From contig NC_014002.1 in NCBI RefSeq assembly GCF_000025865.1, forward strand, positions 992,001 to 1,056,000: a stretch of 64,000 bases of DNA, written 5' to 3'. The notes under the pieces were generated by a model, which was given only the letters and a program-made list of their open reading frames with translations, did not search any database and was not told the origin of the DNA. Made by a program: the position numbers and the translations under genes. Of this stretch, positions 1 through 10,400 are shown piece after piece; within the stretch, counting starts at the first letter, position 1, and each line of letters opens with the position of its first letter. The stretch comes from Methanohalophilus mahii DSM 5219. GTDB taxonomy: Archaea > Halobacteriota > Methanosarcinia > Methanosarcinales > Methanosarcinaceae.

Positions 1-506
1 GCTGAGGTAGTGAAAATTAAAAGGATAAGTGTAACCTTGAGTTTCTTCCTGTCAAGAAAAGCAGATGAATGGATTTCCTTTGTACCTTCCAGTACTGAAT
101 GAATCAAATCCTTAACTATAACATTGTTCAGATTACGGTTATCATAGGCTGTCCTGAGCCTTTCTTTCAGGGCCGGATATTTCTCTTCTGCCAGTAAGAT
201 AACTGAAGTGCTCTTTTCTCTTCTATAGAGCAGCAGAGTTACTGTCAGGGAAATTCCAATGGAAATAAGAAGAAGGGCAATAGTTGAAAATGAAATTGTC
301 AGTGAAGCAATATCATAACTTTTCCCGGCATATAATTCCAGAGCTCTTACAAGTCCAAAGACATTTTCCATATTTATTAAAAGCAGGACAGTATAAATGG
401 CAAGGGTCAGGATGACAAATTCTGCCAGTTTGAACAACCGCTGGTATTTGCGAACAGCCCTTTCCTGCCGATTGATGAATTGTTCTAGATCCTCTGCCCC
501 GGTCAT
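1..506 (-). CDS. Membrane protein of unknown function, C-terminus outside window
   Basis: An open frame reads leftward from an ATG at 504-506 and has no stop before the window edge (at least 168 residues). It begins MTGAEDLEQF and has a basic helix, a first hydrophobic segment (about residues 25-41, around LTLAIYTVLLL) and a second (about 65-90). A charged cytoplasmic-looking stretch follows, and a third hydrophobic segment begins near the edge. The start lies 7 nt beyond the pheA stop, so the two are probably cotranscribed. I recognise the type from other Methanosarcinales only as a conserved uncharacterised membrane protein and can assign no function. Confidence 0.75.
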   Translation of the reverse strand, partial: MTGAEDLEQFINRQERAVRKYQRLFKLAEFVILTLAIYTVLLLINMENVFGLVRALELYAGKSYDIASLTISFSTIALLLISIGISLTVTLLLYRREKSTSVILLAEEKYPALKERLRTAYDNRNLNNVIVKDLIHSVLEGTKEIHSSAFLDRKKLKVTLILLIFTTS

Positions 507-512
507 CGAATT

Positions 513-1349
513 TCACTCTTCCATATAACTTTGGTAGGAACCCAGATTCTTTAACATATAAACGTTCTGCTTCAGGTTGTCAAGCGCTTCTTTTACGTTG
601 GGATCATTGATACTGCCATTCATATCGATATAGAATACATAGTCTCCCAAGGACATTTTGGAAGGACGTGATTCAATCCTTGTCAGGTTGATGCCTCTTG
701 TAGCAAGTTCCCCCAGCATCTCATAAAGGGCACCCGGGTGGTCCCTATTAAGATAAACGATAATTGAGGTTTTGCAGTCATGTGTACAGGTTTGAATTCT
801 TGGATCTTGCTTTCTGGCAATTACTACAAACCGGGTGAGATCAGGTTTCCAATCCTGTATATCTTCTGCAAGAATGTCAAGCCCAAAACTTTCAGACGCC
901 TTTCTGGATGCAATAGCAGCCATTTCCGAAAACTCCGTTGCCAGTTTGGCGGCATGCGAAGTACTTCCTGTAGTCCTGATTTCCACATCCGTGTAATTCT
1001 TCCGGATGAAATGGCGACATTGTGCCAGTGCCTGGGGATGGGAAAGAATTATTCTTATATCCTCTTTCCTCCCCCTTGAAAGCAGACAGTGATGGATATG
1101 AACCACAACTTCCCCAATGATTGAAAATTCATGCTCCAGCAGCAGGTCAAGGGTAACACCGACAGAACCCTCTATAGAATTTTCTATTGGTACAACACCA
1201 TAGTCTATGGAATTTTCCTGAAGGACTTCAAATACTTCTGAAATATCCTTCAGATATGAAATATCCGGATTTGTTTCAAGGTGTGCTTTCCATATATTTG
1301 CAGCTTTTTCTGAATATGAACTTTCAGGCCCCAATATGCCGATTTTCAT
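513..1349 (-). CDS. pheA: Prephenate dehydratase
   Basis: Converts prephenate to phenylpyruvate in phenylalanine synthesis in the cytoplasm. At 278 residues it has the usual length of a monofunctional enzyme. It starts with GILGPESSYSEKAA, carries the catalytic-domain motif PIENSIEGSVG near residue 55, and ends with a regulatory ACT domain containing the phenylalanine-binding ESRP motif (about residues 222-232). It is the first gene of a short leftward unit with the membrane protein at 1-506. Chorismate mutase and shikimate kinase of the same pathway lie at 61-62.5 kb in a separate operon. Confidence 0.95.
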   Translation of the reverse strand: MKIGILGPESSYSEKAANIWKAHLETNPDISYLKDISEVFEVLQENSIDYGVVPIENSIEGSVGVTLDLLLEHEFSIIGEVVVHIHHCLLSRGRKEDIRIILSHPQALAQCRHFIRKNYTDVEIRTTGSTSHAAKLATEFSEMAAIASRKASESFGLDILAEDIQDWKPDLTRFVVIARKQDPRIQTCTHDCKTSIIVYLNRDHPGALYEMLGELATRGINLTRIESRPSKMSLGDYVFYIDMNGSINDPNVKEALDNLKQNVYMLKNLGSYQSYMEE

Positions 1350-1431
1350 TGGTTTTTATAAATGACTGATATTTAAAATAATTTGTGATAAAATAGCATA
1401 TAGATAGGTCTGCAACTCCCGTAAAAACCTA

Positions 1432-2868
1432 TCAATTGCGCATTATCCTGAAAATCATTGTCAGGCCTGTGAGATTAATAACTCCTATCAAAATTCCTCC
1501 CACAAGGTGCATGTTGTTTTCCGGGGAAGTAGTAGAGTCCTGATTTTCATCTTTTTCCTTTATTTCAATTACCCTCTCGTTTTCAATGGATAGCGTCTCT
1601 TTGTATGTCTTACCACTGCTATCAATCACTGTTTCCAGAGTGTATTGTTTATTTTTCTCCAGACCGGTTATGTAGTACACGGAATCATTGCTTCCAGAAC
1701 AAACTTCTTCGCCACTGCTGCTAAGTTTCATACTGGTAATGCTAGGTGACATGACCTTTATCGCTGCAGATTCTTTCAGGTTTTTTTCCTTTCCCTCACA
1801 AAAGGAAGGCCTTTCTGGAATGCCAAGTGTACTCAACAGAATTGGTGCTACATCTTCCTGGCCAATAGTTTCCTGAATTCGTTGTTGTTTAATGTTGGGG
1901 GACAAAATTATCAATGGCACATTGCGAACCTCATTTGCAGAGGCATATTTGTCTGATTTTGCCCCACCTCTTGCTTCAGCATCAGGAAATGCCATACCAT
2001 GGTCGGAAGTGATAACCAGTGCCAGATTGTTTTCCTGGCATTTTTTATAAAGAGGCACTATCATAGAATCAAGGTTTTCGATACACTGACTATAACCTTC
2101 ATAACCCCTGTAGATTCCTGCAGTTTCAAGCGCGGCAATATTGACGGTCATGAAGTATTTTGTATCCCTATCTTCATTTTCAAGGATACTGATAGAGTCC
2201 ATTGCTGCATCAATAGCCAATTTATTGTATGTATAATATCTCTGGATTGTCCCGGAAGGCGTACTTTCCACTCTGGAGAGTGCTTGGGATGCATGTGATT
2301 CAAACTCTTTTTTAAGAAGTGGCAGGACATTCATATCCTTATTCCCGGATATCTCAACCTGCATTACAGGTTCATTTATGGAATTGGTTGTGTCATGGAG
2401 AACAATGTCATTTTCTGCAACTACTTCTTCGGAGTCACCTCTCTCAAATATCCCAATTGTCAGGTATCCATGTTTCCTGACAACATCATAAATACTGGCA
2501 TTATCATAACCCACCATTGTGTCATCTGCATCCCTGTTACCTGTTATGATAACATTGTGTCCGCTGTTACCTTTCAGCTCAGGGACATAAACAGAATCAA
2601 AAATCGCAGCCTGATTATATATTTCTGGAAGATTTGACAAACAGGGTTTTTTGAGAACGGAATCATCGATTGCTTTTATATCCAGCTCAGGATTAATGTA
2701 ACCATTGCCAAGACCATCAACTACCAGTACCACTACACCATCAGGAGTATTTGTATTTCCTGCTTCAATAAATGTTGCACATCCGGCCAGGTTTATTGTT
2801 ATGCATAACAATAATAAGAGGAGAAGTGTTTTTCCACTCTAATGGATTTGTCTTTTAGAAAATTTCAT
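1432..2868 (-). CDS. Alkaline-phosphatase-superfamily lipoprotein with in-frame TAG at codon 10
   Basis: A probable secreted metal-dependent phosphatase or sulfatase-fold hydrolase of unknown substrate. The superfamily metal-site motifs are visible: VLVVDGLGNG near the N-terminus, GNSGHN as a candidate nucleophile region, and TSDHGMAFP. A C-terminal hydrophobic helix ends in FRIMRN. The uninterrupted frame offers no ATG or GTG, and a TTG at 2811 would cut into the signal peptide. Extending upstream through one TAG (2839-2841) gives ATG at 2866-2868 and a textbook leader: a basic n-region (MKFSKRQIH), then SGKT, a run of seven leucines and a lipobox-like LAGC. I therefore annotate the start at 2868 with TAG decoded as an amino acid, probably pyrrolysine. 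The alternatives are a nonsense mutation or a sequencing error. No clear ribosome binding site precedes the ATG. Total 478 residues. Confidence 0.75.
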
Positions 2869-3247
2869 CAGGAATAAAAATAGTGATTCATATTAATATT
2901 TTATGCTATGCTGTTTTATTTTTACGTTGAGAGTTGTTTTCCAGTTTACTATTATATAAATATATTTCTTTATTTTAAGTATATCGACTCTAATTTTTTT
3001 TCTTTAATATATAATCAATATCAATCAACATGTTTTACTTATAAATTATAAAATATATATTTTATATAACAATTATATTTATATATAAGTTTGTAATGCA
3101 CCTATTTTGACTTTATTATATAAGTATTATGTATATGTATAATGTATTTTTGTTTGCCATGCAGATAATATGATTATAAAAGCAATATCAAAAGAGACTT
3201 TTTTTCAAAAAATAAAAGTTTTGTTCTTTAATTGACTTTTGCAGAAC

Positions 3248-3290
3248 TTATATATAAAACATATATGTAATACAAATGTTTATATATAAT
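3248..3290 (+). promoter_or_regulatory. mtaA promoter region, tandem TATA elements
   Basis: The 495 bases between the phosphatase gene and mtaA hold no gene and are extremely A/T-rich. Two TTATATATAA elements lie 32 bp apart, at 3248-3257 and 3280-3289. The second is preceded by AAATGT, and almost the same AAATGTTTATATAT block stands in front of mtaC2 at 13137-13150. The second element would put the transcription start around 3305-3312, just before the leader hairpin. The start site is inferred from usual archaeal TATA spacing. Confidence 0.6.
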
Positions 3291-3315
3291 AAAATTACAA
3301 ATTTAATTGATTATA

Positions 3316-3354
3316 ATGTGCCTCACGCAATGGCACATACTCATAGATTGGAGT
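3316..3354 (+). promoter_or_regulatory. mtaA 5' leader: hairpin plus GATTGGAGT element
   Basis: ATGTGCC (3316-3322) and GGCACAT (3332-3338) form a perfect 7-bp stem with a 9-nt loop close to the predicted 5' end of the transcript. Seven bases later comes GATTGGAGT (3346-3354), whose GGAG also serves as the ribosome binding site for the ATG at 3364. The same order (TATA, hairpin, GATTGGAGT) occurs upstream of mtaC2. No B12 box is visible, so I do not call it a cobalamin riboswitch. Confidence 0.5.
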
Positions 3355-3363
3355 GTTGAAAGT

Positions 3364-4383
3364 ATGTCAGAATTGACTCAAAAAACCAGATTAACGAATG
3401 CTTTAAAGGGCGAGTCTGTAGACAAAGCCCCGGTTGCCTCTGTTACACAGACTGCAACAGTAGAGCTCATGGAAATGACCGGTGCATCCTGGCCCGAGGC
3501 TCATTCAGATGCTTCCAAAATGGCAAAACTGGCATTGGCATCCCATACTGAAGCCGGGCTGGAAGCTGTAAGATATCCATTTTGCCTAACGGTCCTGGCT
3601 GAAGCCATGGGTTGTGAAGTGAACATGGGTACCCAAAACAGGCAACCCTCAATAACAGAACATCCCTACACAAAAGGAACTGACGATCTCAAAATGCCTG
3701 ATAACCTGGCTAAACTGGGCAGGATTCCGGCAGTAGTTGAAACAACAGGTATCGTGAGAGATAGTGTAGGTGAAGATGTGCCGATCATAGCAGGAATGGA
3801 AGGACCGGTTACCCTGGCCTCAGATCTGGCCAGTGTCAAAAAATTCATGAAATGGTCTATCAAGAAGCCTGATGACTTTAACACCATCCTTGATTTTGCC
3901 ACTGATGCATGTATCGAATATGCCAATATCCTTCTGGATAGTGGAGTAGACATGATATGTGTGGCAGACCCGGTCGCATCTCCTGACCTTATGAATCCGG
4001 CCACATTCAATGACACCCTTAAACCCTGTCTTGCAAAATTTGCAGAAGCTGTTGATTGTGTAAAAATACTGCATGTATGTGGCAATGTAACACCAATCCT
4101 GGATATGATGGGAGATTGTAAATTTGAAGGTTTGAGCATTGAGGAAAAGGTAAAGGATGTAAAGGAAGCCAAAAAGACAGTTGAAGGACGTGCTACACTT
4201 GTTGGTAATGTTTCCAGTCCTTTCACAATTCTCAGTGGAACTCCTGATAAGGTAAAAGAGGAAGTGAAAAAGGCTCTGGATGATGGAATTTCTGTAGTTG
4301 CCCCTGGTTGTGGTATTGCTCCAAATTCCCCTCTTGAGAATGTAAAGGCACTGGTTGAAGGAAGAGATGAATACTTTTCCTGA
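3364..4383 (+). CDS. mtaA: Methylcobamide:CoM methyltransferase MtaA
   Basis: Transfers the methyl group from the methylated corrinoid protein MtaC to coenzyme M, the last step of methanol activation, in the cytoplasm. The zinc ligands of the family are present: HVC (His237, Cys239) and PGCG (Cys316). The motif MEGPVTLASDL and the N-terminus MSELTQKTRL match MtaA rather than the methylamine-specific MtbA as far as I can recall. At 339 residues it has the standard length. The ATG at 3364 follows GGAGTG by 8 nt; a longer frame from 3307 has no such site and would swallow the leader hairpin. It is followed by the corrinoid activase and the CobW genes. Confidence 0.93.
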   Translation: MSELTQKTRLTNALKGESVDKAPVASVTQTATVELMEMTGASWPEAHSDASKMAKLALASHTEAGLEAVRYPFCLTVLAEAMGCEVNMGTQNRQPSITEHPYTKGTDDLKMPDNLAKLGRIPAVVETTGIVRDSVGEDVPIIAGMEGPVTLASDLASVKKFMKWSIKKPDDFNTILDFATDACIEYANILLDSGVDMICVADPVASPDLMNPATFNDTLKPCLAKFAEAVDCVKILHVCGNVTPILDMMGDCKFEGLSIEEKVKDVKEAKKTVEGRATLVGNVSSPFTILSGTPDKVKEEVKKALDDGISVVAPGCGIAPNSPLENVKALVEGRDEYFS

Positions 4384-4391
4384 TTGTATAG

Positions 4392-4411
4392 GGGATGCCT
4401 GATCGCATCCC
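4392..4411 (+). terminator. Stem-loop between mtaA and the activase gene
   Basis: GGGATGC (4392-4398), loop CTGATC, GCATCCC (4405-4411) form a perfect 7-bp hairpin followed by TCTTT, 9 bases after the mtaA stop. It could partly terminate transcription or protect the 3' end of a highly expressed mtaA message, lowering expression of the activase gene downstream. It is a structure call only; its function is inferred from position. Confidence 0.55.
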
Positions 4412-4436
4412 TCTTTAAACTAAAAGAGGTGGTTAT

Positions 4437-6068
4437 ATGAAAGTGGGAGTTGCTATTGATCTTGGAACCAGTGGTTTCAGGGCTCAGAAAATAGATATTG
4501 AAAGTGGTGAAATCCATAAAACGGTGATTACCATGAACAATCCTCTTCCGGGGGCCAATGTCATGGATCATTTGGATTTTGCCATGAATTATGGACAGGA
4601 TCTTGCCCACGAACTAGTAATAGGTGCTTTCCGGAATATTCTTGAGGAACTTGGGGTTCATTCATCTCCTGACAGAATCGCGATTTGTGGAAATCCTATC
4701 CAGTTATCCCTGTTTCAGGGAATACCAATTGATGATCTTGCATATGCGGGACAGAGAAAAAAAGCAAAATATAACATAAAAGAACAGGAACGCAAAGCAG
4801 CTATTGTAAAAAGTATCTTTATTCCGGGTCTTGAAGATCTTGATAATTGCAGTGTTGTTATTCCTCCTGCAATCAAACATGAAGTTGGAGCTGATGCTCT
4901 TGCACTTATTGTTAAATCTGGTATGCTGGACTGTGCAGACATTTCAATTGCAACGGATTACGGAACAAATGCCGAGATGGCTTTGAAAGTAGGAAATGTA
5001 ATATATACAGGCTCAGCTGCAGCTGGACCAGCCCTGGAAGGACAGGAAATTGAAGATGGTACGATTGCCAGGCCTCATGCGATATCGGATGTGTCTTTTG
5101 AAGATAAAGCACTACGTAATTATGTCCTTAATGATGAAATGGATACTGTACAGGGCGACCTCGTAAAACCAGACGATGGCACGGTAATAGATAAGGGAGA
5201 CATAGAAGCACATGGTATTACAGGAACAGGTGTAATTTCTTTAATTGATGAATCTATCAAAAATGGTCTTGTAGTACTCCCAAAGATCAATCTGAAAAAC
5301 AGCGTCATCCAATTGCAGGATGGAATAAAGTTTAACGAACATGATCTTGTAGAAGCTGGCAGGGCAATTGGGGCCATAAGGGCAGGTCATATAACTCTTT
5401 GTAATGCTGCCGGAATAGGAATGGAGGATATACAAACTGCATATATGTCAGGTGCTGCAGGAACCTATATGGATGCTATTAAGGCGCACAATATTGGTAT
5501 GATCCCTTATGATGTAAGCAAAATTAGCCAAATTGGAAACACTTCCTTGATAGTTGCCAAAGAAATTTTGCTTTCTGAGGACAGATTATGGGAATTGCAG
5601 GAAATTGCAGAGGAAATCGTTGGTACACATGTCATGTTTGCTATGGATGATGCATTTAAGGATGCCTACATTCTCGAACTTTCCTATTGGGGAGAAGGCA
5701 TGCCTTTCAAAGTCCTTAAAAAATACCTGAAGAAAAAGAAACTACCTACAATAGATGTTGTAAAATCGGTTCCTGATGTTGAAAAGCGTGTAGTGAAAGA
5801 TATTCCTGTACTGGGAGAAGAAGGCCTTCATGTTCTTGATAAGGTTGGAACATATCTTACAATGGTCATTGAAGGCTGTGAAGCCTGCCATAAGTGTGTA
5901 AAGGTCTGTCCTAATGATGCCCTTTCTATGGAAGATAACAGAGTATTGATACGTACTGATCTATGTGATGGTGCTCATTGTCAGAAATGCATACATGCTT
6001 GTCCACATGATCTGTTTAAATGGGAAAATCTGGATGTTATGATGCAGGAACCATCAACTGAACAATAA
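4437..6068 (+). CDS. Corrinoid protein reductive activase, RamA/MAP-like
   Basis: An ATP-dependent iron-sulfur protein that re-reduces inactive Co(II) corrinoid to Co(I) so that the methyltransferase can work. The N-terminus has an actin-like ATPase signature (VAIDLGTSGFRAQ), and a second nucleotide-binding segment lies around DYGTNAEMAL. The C-terminal 80 residues carry two [4Fe-4S] motifs: CEACHKCVKVCP, and a CX4CX2CX3C set beginning CDGAHC. The length of 543 residues matches RamA. Its place directly after mtaA suggests that it serves the methanol system, where the corresponding activity was historically called methyltransferase activation protein, rather than the methylamine system. It has a good GAGGTGG ribosome binding site. 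Its stop is 3 nt before the CobW gene. Confidence 0.88.
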   Translation: MKVGVAIDLGTSGFRAQKIDIESGEIHKTVITMNNPLPGANVMDHLDFAMNYGQDLAHELVIGAFRNILEELGVHSSPDRIAICGNPIQLSLFQGIPIDDLAYAGQRKKAKYNIKEQERKAAIVKSIFIPGLEDLDNCSVVIPPAIKHEVGADALALIVKSGMLDCADISIATDYGTNAEMALKVGNVIYTGSAAAGPALEGQEIEDGTIARPHAISDVSFEDKALRNYVLNDEMDTVQGDLVKPDDGTVIDKGDIEAHGITGTGVISLIDESIKNGLVVLPKINLKNSVIQLQDGIKFNEHDLVEAGRAIGAIRAGHITLCNAAGIGMEDIQTAYMSGAAGTYMDAIKAHNIGMIPYDVSKISQIGNTSLIVAKEILLSEDRLWELQEIAEEIVGTHVMFAMDDAFKDAYILELSYWGEGMPFKVLKKYLKKKKLPTIDVVKSVPDVEKRVVKDIPVLGEEGLHVLDKVGTYLTMVIEGCEACHKCVKVCPNDALSMEDNRVLIRTDLCDGAHCQKCIHACPHDLFKWENLDVMMQEPSTEQ

Positions 6069-6071
6069 TCG

Positions 6072-7211
6072 ATGGAAAGGTTTAAACGAATGAAAGTACT
6101 CGTTGTGGGAGGATTTTTAGGAAGTGGGAAAACCACTACAATCCTCCGCATTGGTAAATATCTTGGGGAAAAAGGTCAGAAAGCTGCTATAATAGTAAAT
6201 GAAATAGGTGAAGTTGGAGTTGATGCTGATATCATCTCCAGTTATGGTTTTGATTCTATAGAGCTCACAAACGGGTGTGTATGTTGTACTCTCAAGAGAG
6301 ATATGAGGTATACAGTAGATGAAATATATAGGAAAATGAAGCCGGATATACTACTTGTTGAACCCACAGGTATTGCATTTCCTGGTGTAATAAAAGAAGA
6401 TATCATGCTGATGAATTTAAAAGATGTTGAGTTTGCACCTCTGGTAACAGTAATTGACGGCAGCCGTTTCAAGCAAATAATGAAAGAAACGAAACAGTTT
6501 TCCAAAAGACAGATCATTGATGCTGAGATACTGGCCATCAACAAGGTAGATCTAATAGAAGATTTGTATATACCGATAGTTGAATCTTCAGTTCAGCAGA
6601 TGAATCCTCAGGCACATACAGTCCGTTTTTCCGCAAAAAGCAGGGATGAAGAGTTTGCCGAATTCATTAGTACACTATTAAGTGATGAAACATCCTTTGA
6701 GGTAGATAGAAGGAAAGAAAGTATCAATAAAAGCCCTGATGCAGAAGAAATTGTTGCAGCTAGTGGGGATAATTCGATAGAGTATTCAAAAATGGCTACT
6801 TATGCATCTGAATACAATCTTAATCATGATTATATTGAGCCTGAAAAAGCCCAATCAATAGTCTCAAACCTGATGGAAGATCTAAAAAAAGAGATAATAG
6901 TGATGAATCCGGAATTTGTTGGTCACATGAAAGTGATTTTGCAAGCCGGTACTGTAAATGTACGCTCCAGCGTCACAGGAGCCGAAGAACAAACTCAAAT
7001 TGAAACTATAGAATCATATTCTTCTCACCCTTCTGTTAAGATTCTCTCTGCAATTTCAAATGTTCCTCGTTCGGAATTAATGGAACTTGTGGATTTCTTT
7101 GTCAAAGAAAATTTCACAAATCATGGTATAAAAATAGTGAAAACTGCTGTCCATCAGCACAACCATGAAAGTCACAACCACGACAATCACAATCATTCAG
7201 AAGGTGTGTAA
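6072..7211 (+). CDS. CobW/G3E-family GTPase with histidine-rich tail
   Basis: A P-loop GTPase of the CobW/P47K group, whose members deliver metal ions or act as metallochaperones. Visible are Walker A GGFLGSGKTTT near the N-terminus, the metal-binding CVCC motif (about residue 70), the switch region EPTGI and the guanine-specificity NKVD. The C-terminus ends in HQHNHESHNHDNHNH, a metal-storing tail. An in-frame ATG at 6090 would give the more usual N-terminus MKVLVVGG, so the first six residues are uncertain. It lies in the mtaA-activase unit with a 3-nt gap. Supplying cobalt or zinc to MtaC, MtaB or MtaA is a reasonable inference that nothing here proves. Confidence 0.85.
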   Translation: MERFKRMKVLVVGGFLGSGKTTTILRIGKYLGEKGQKAAIIVNEIGEVGVDADIISSYGFDSIELTNGCVCCTLKRDMRYTVDEIYRKMKPDILLVEPTGIAFPGVIKEDIMLMNLKDVEFAPLVTVIDGSRFKQIMKETKQFSKRQIIDAEILAINKVDLIEDLYIPIVESSVQQMNPQAHTVRFSAKSRDEEFAEFISTLLSDETSFEVDRRKESINKSPDAEEIVAASGDNSIEYSKMATYASEYNLNHDYIEPEKAQSIVSNLMEDLKKEIIVMNPEFVGHMKVILQAGTVNVRSSVTGAEEQTQIETIESYSSHPSVKILSAISNVPRSELMELVDFFVKENFTNHGIKIVKTAVHQHNHESHNHDNHNHSEGV

Positions 7212-7214
7212 GGT

Positions 7215-7303
7215 GCAATGTTTCTAAAGGATACGCTCACACCTTATGAACACGAATCATCGATTGGAGTGAAGGAAGCGAGTCTGAGGTGTGAGCACAT
7301 TGC
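7215..7303 (+). ncRNA. Structured RNA element containing GATTGGAGT
   Basis: Four bases after the CobW stop, GCAATGT (7215-7221) pairs with ACATTGC (7297-7303). GCTCACACCT (7235-7244) pairs perfectly with AGGTGTGAGC (7287-7296). The two helices abut on the 3' side, giving 17 paired bases with one 13-nt bulge. The 42-nt apical region contains GATTGGAGT (7262-7270), the nonamer also found in the mtaA and mtaC2 leaders. A competing pairing, AAGGTG (7210-7215) with CACCTT (7240-7245), is possible. It could be a 3'-UTR element, an attenuator or a small RNA. Transcription is not shown by sequence alone. Confidence 0.55.
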
Positions 7304-7341
7304 CAATGAAATAGGATATATATAATAGTTACGCAATCCCC

Positions 7342-7350
7342 TTATATATA
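7342..7350 (+). promoter_or_regulatory. Putative TATA box of the PAS/GAF sensor gene
   Basis: TTATATATA at 7342-7350 lies about 60 bp before the ATG at 7411. It would give a start site near 7370-7375 and a leader of about 40 nt. A second A/T-rich block (GATATATATAATA, around 7315-7327) is an alternative. No other element is recognised. Confidence 0.4.
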
Positions 7351-7410
7351 TGAGACTGATTTGTTTTGTATAATATTAAGTTTCGATGTATTTGCATTGG
7401 CAGGAACATT

Positions 7411-10400
7411 ATGGAAAAACCTACTTTAAAAAAAGGGCAAATTTATCTTGAACCCGCATTAGACTTTCTGGATATCGGTATTCTTCTACTTGATAGTAAA
7501 TTTAACATAATACATGTAAATTCCAAAATGGACAGTTTTTTAGGACATCCTGGAAACCTTTTTGGAAAATCAGTTTTCGATATTGAAATATGGCCTTTCA
7601 CCAAAAAAGAAATTGTTGAATCCCTCGAAAATATACCTTCTAAAAATGAACCAACGATTTATTCCATTGAAGATAGTGCAGGTGAAGCCTACAATTTTAC
7701 AGCTCATTATTTGAATCCTGCTTTGCCTGATGCACCGGCATTTATGGTCACACTTGAAAATCATCCTTTTTCTGAAAATGAAACTGAAAAATTTGAAGAC
7801 CTGCTCTCCATTTTCACATCGGGTATTTCTGAAGGAATAATCATAATTCAAGATGAGCAAATCCAGTTTGCAAACCGTAAATTCGGAACAATTGTTGGTA
7901 AAACGTGGGATGAAATAAAAGGTACGCATTTCCTGGATTATTTTCCGATTCAATATCGTCGGATGTTGTACAAAAAATATACCAAACGTATTGAAAAGAA
8001 AATATACAGGGAAATGACATATGAGGTCGAATTGCTTTCAACATCAGGTAAAGTCACTCCTTTTGAGTTGTCCTCATCACTTGTTGAGTATGGCAATCGA
8101 CCTGCAGTGATGGTTGTATTCCGGGATATATCAGCTAAAAAGGAAGCAGAGGAACATCTCAAAGAGGCTGAAAAGAAATACAGGTCGATTTTTGAAAAAA
8201 CACCGATTGGAATAGTTTATTTTGACAGGAAAGGTAGAATAAGACATTCCAATGAAGCCTTTAAATCTATATTTAAATCTTTTATTGCTGAAAAGGCAGA
8301 ACCTGAAATTTTTGATTATATTCCTGATAAAGAAGTATCTGGAGAGATTAAACAGGTGCTTTCCGGAAACGCTCTTTCTTACAGGGGAGAATATGAGGTA
8401 AATACTCAATATTCATCCAAATCGATAAAAATCACATGTAATTCTTTGCTCCTCGATGGTGTTTTACAGGGGGGGATAGGCATCTTTGAAGATATTTCCC
8501 TGCAAAAAAGTGCTGAAAGCACTCTTCAAATGAACAAATCCCGCCTTGAAGCCCTTTTAAAATTAAATCAGATGGAAGTATTTTCTTTCGATGAAGTAGC
8601 CCGTTTTGCTCTTGAACTTATAGTTGAATTTACAGACAGCAATAGGGGTTACCTTTGCAAGGTGGGGCTGGATGGCAAAACTGAAAAAATACTGTATACT
8701 CCTGATACAGAAGATCTGGAATCATTCGTATCTGGAAGAATTGAAAATCTTGATTTCAAAGATAGAAAATACAATGTTTTGGATGCGGGAAAGACTGTTG
8801 AAATACCAATTTTCGAAAATGAGCAGCTCGAAATGGTTGCAGGGTTTAGCAGGAATATAGCCTTCAAAGAAATGGAAAAAGATCAATTAGAACTTTTTAT
8901 ACAGGATATATGGACTACGATAAAACATAAAATGGCCGAGAAATCGTTACGTGATTCTGAAAACAAATATTCTTCTCTTGTGGAAAAGGGCAATGATGCA
9001 ATAGTAGTAATTCAGGATGGTAAACTTAAATATGCAAATTCGATGTTTTGTGAATTTGTAGACAACGATTGTGATTCAATAATTGATACGGATTTTAAGA
9101 ATTATGTTGCTGAAGAATACCGCCGCATGGTGGCCAAAAAAAGCCAGCAATATATACAGCAAAAGGAGATGTCTCATTCCAGGGATGAAATTGAACTGGT
9201 TACAAGGAATGGTAAAAAAATACCTGTAATCGTAAGCACATCTGTGATCGACCATGAAGGCAAACCTGCAGTAATGGCATTTATAAGCGATATTACACAA
9301 CAAAAAGAAAAGGAGAATGAACTTCTTGAAACGTTTAAGGTCCTGAAAGTGCTTCAATCTGTAATTCGTACCAGTCCTGCGATAGTTTTCTTTTGGGCCC
9401 CGGAGGAAGATTGGCCGGTGGAATTTGTATCTGAAAACATTGAAAATTTTGGTTACAGGCCCGAGGAATTTACTTCTGGAAAATTACAATATGGGGATAT
9501 CATACATCCTTCTGATCTGGATTATGTCCACCAGAAACTTGCAAAATATTCAGATGAAGGAATGTCGGATTACAATCTGGAATACCGCATAATCACAAAA
9601 AAAGGAGAGGTGCGTTGGGTTGAAGAACGAGGTTCCATCCAATATGAGAATAGTGAAATAAGCCATTACCAGGGAATAATCCTTGATATCACTGAAAGAA
9701 AAAGAGTAAATCGTTTTTTGGATATTGATACCGATATTGGGAATTTCCTGACTCCCACCGGTGATATGCAGGAAATGTTTGATCAGTTACTCGAGCTAGC
9801 TCTTCATATCGAAGGGGTGGATGCAGGTGCCCTTTATATTGTTGACAAATCCAGTAAAGACCTTAATATTGTAGCGCATCGTAATATTTCCGATGAATTT
9901 GCTGAAAATCATTCTACAATTGAAAAAGATTCACTTAGAGGGAAGTTCCTGTTAGTACAATATCCCGTATACAAACTCTATTCTGAGATCTATCCCTTCT
10001 CTAAATCCAAAAAAGGCAAAGAAAACCTTTTGGCAACAGCCATTATCCCTGTAATAACCAATGATAATTTATCTGCGGTATTGTTTTTGGGATCTCATAA
10101 AAATTATGAGATTCCATATTCTATACGTAACTCGCTTGAAACTGTGGCAAACCAGATAGGTTCTGTACTTGACAGGATAGAAAAAGAAGCAGGTATCCAG
10201 AAAAGCCAGTATGATTTACAGGTTCTCTTTGACACAATATCTGAGATGATTTATGTAGTGGATTCAGAAGGTTGCATCCTTTACTCCAATCTTAACGTTT
10301 CAAAAACCCTGAAATATTCCAAACAGGAAATAACAGGTATGAATTTTATAAAAATTCATTCACATGCTCAGGTACTTGATGCTGCAAATGCCTTTAATGA

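Noticed and set aside
3300-3363. Cobalamin riboswitch upstream of mtaA (and of mtaC2)
   Set aside because: Structured leaders are present, but no B12 box or the conserved cobalamin-riboswitch core could be seen.
3666-4610. 314-codon open frame antisense to mtaA and crossing into the activase gene
   Set aside because: It overlaps two certain genes, covers the intergenic hairpin and has shadow-like serine-rich composition.
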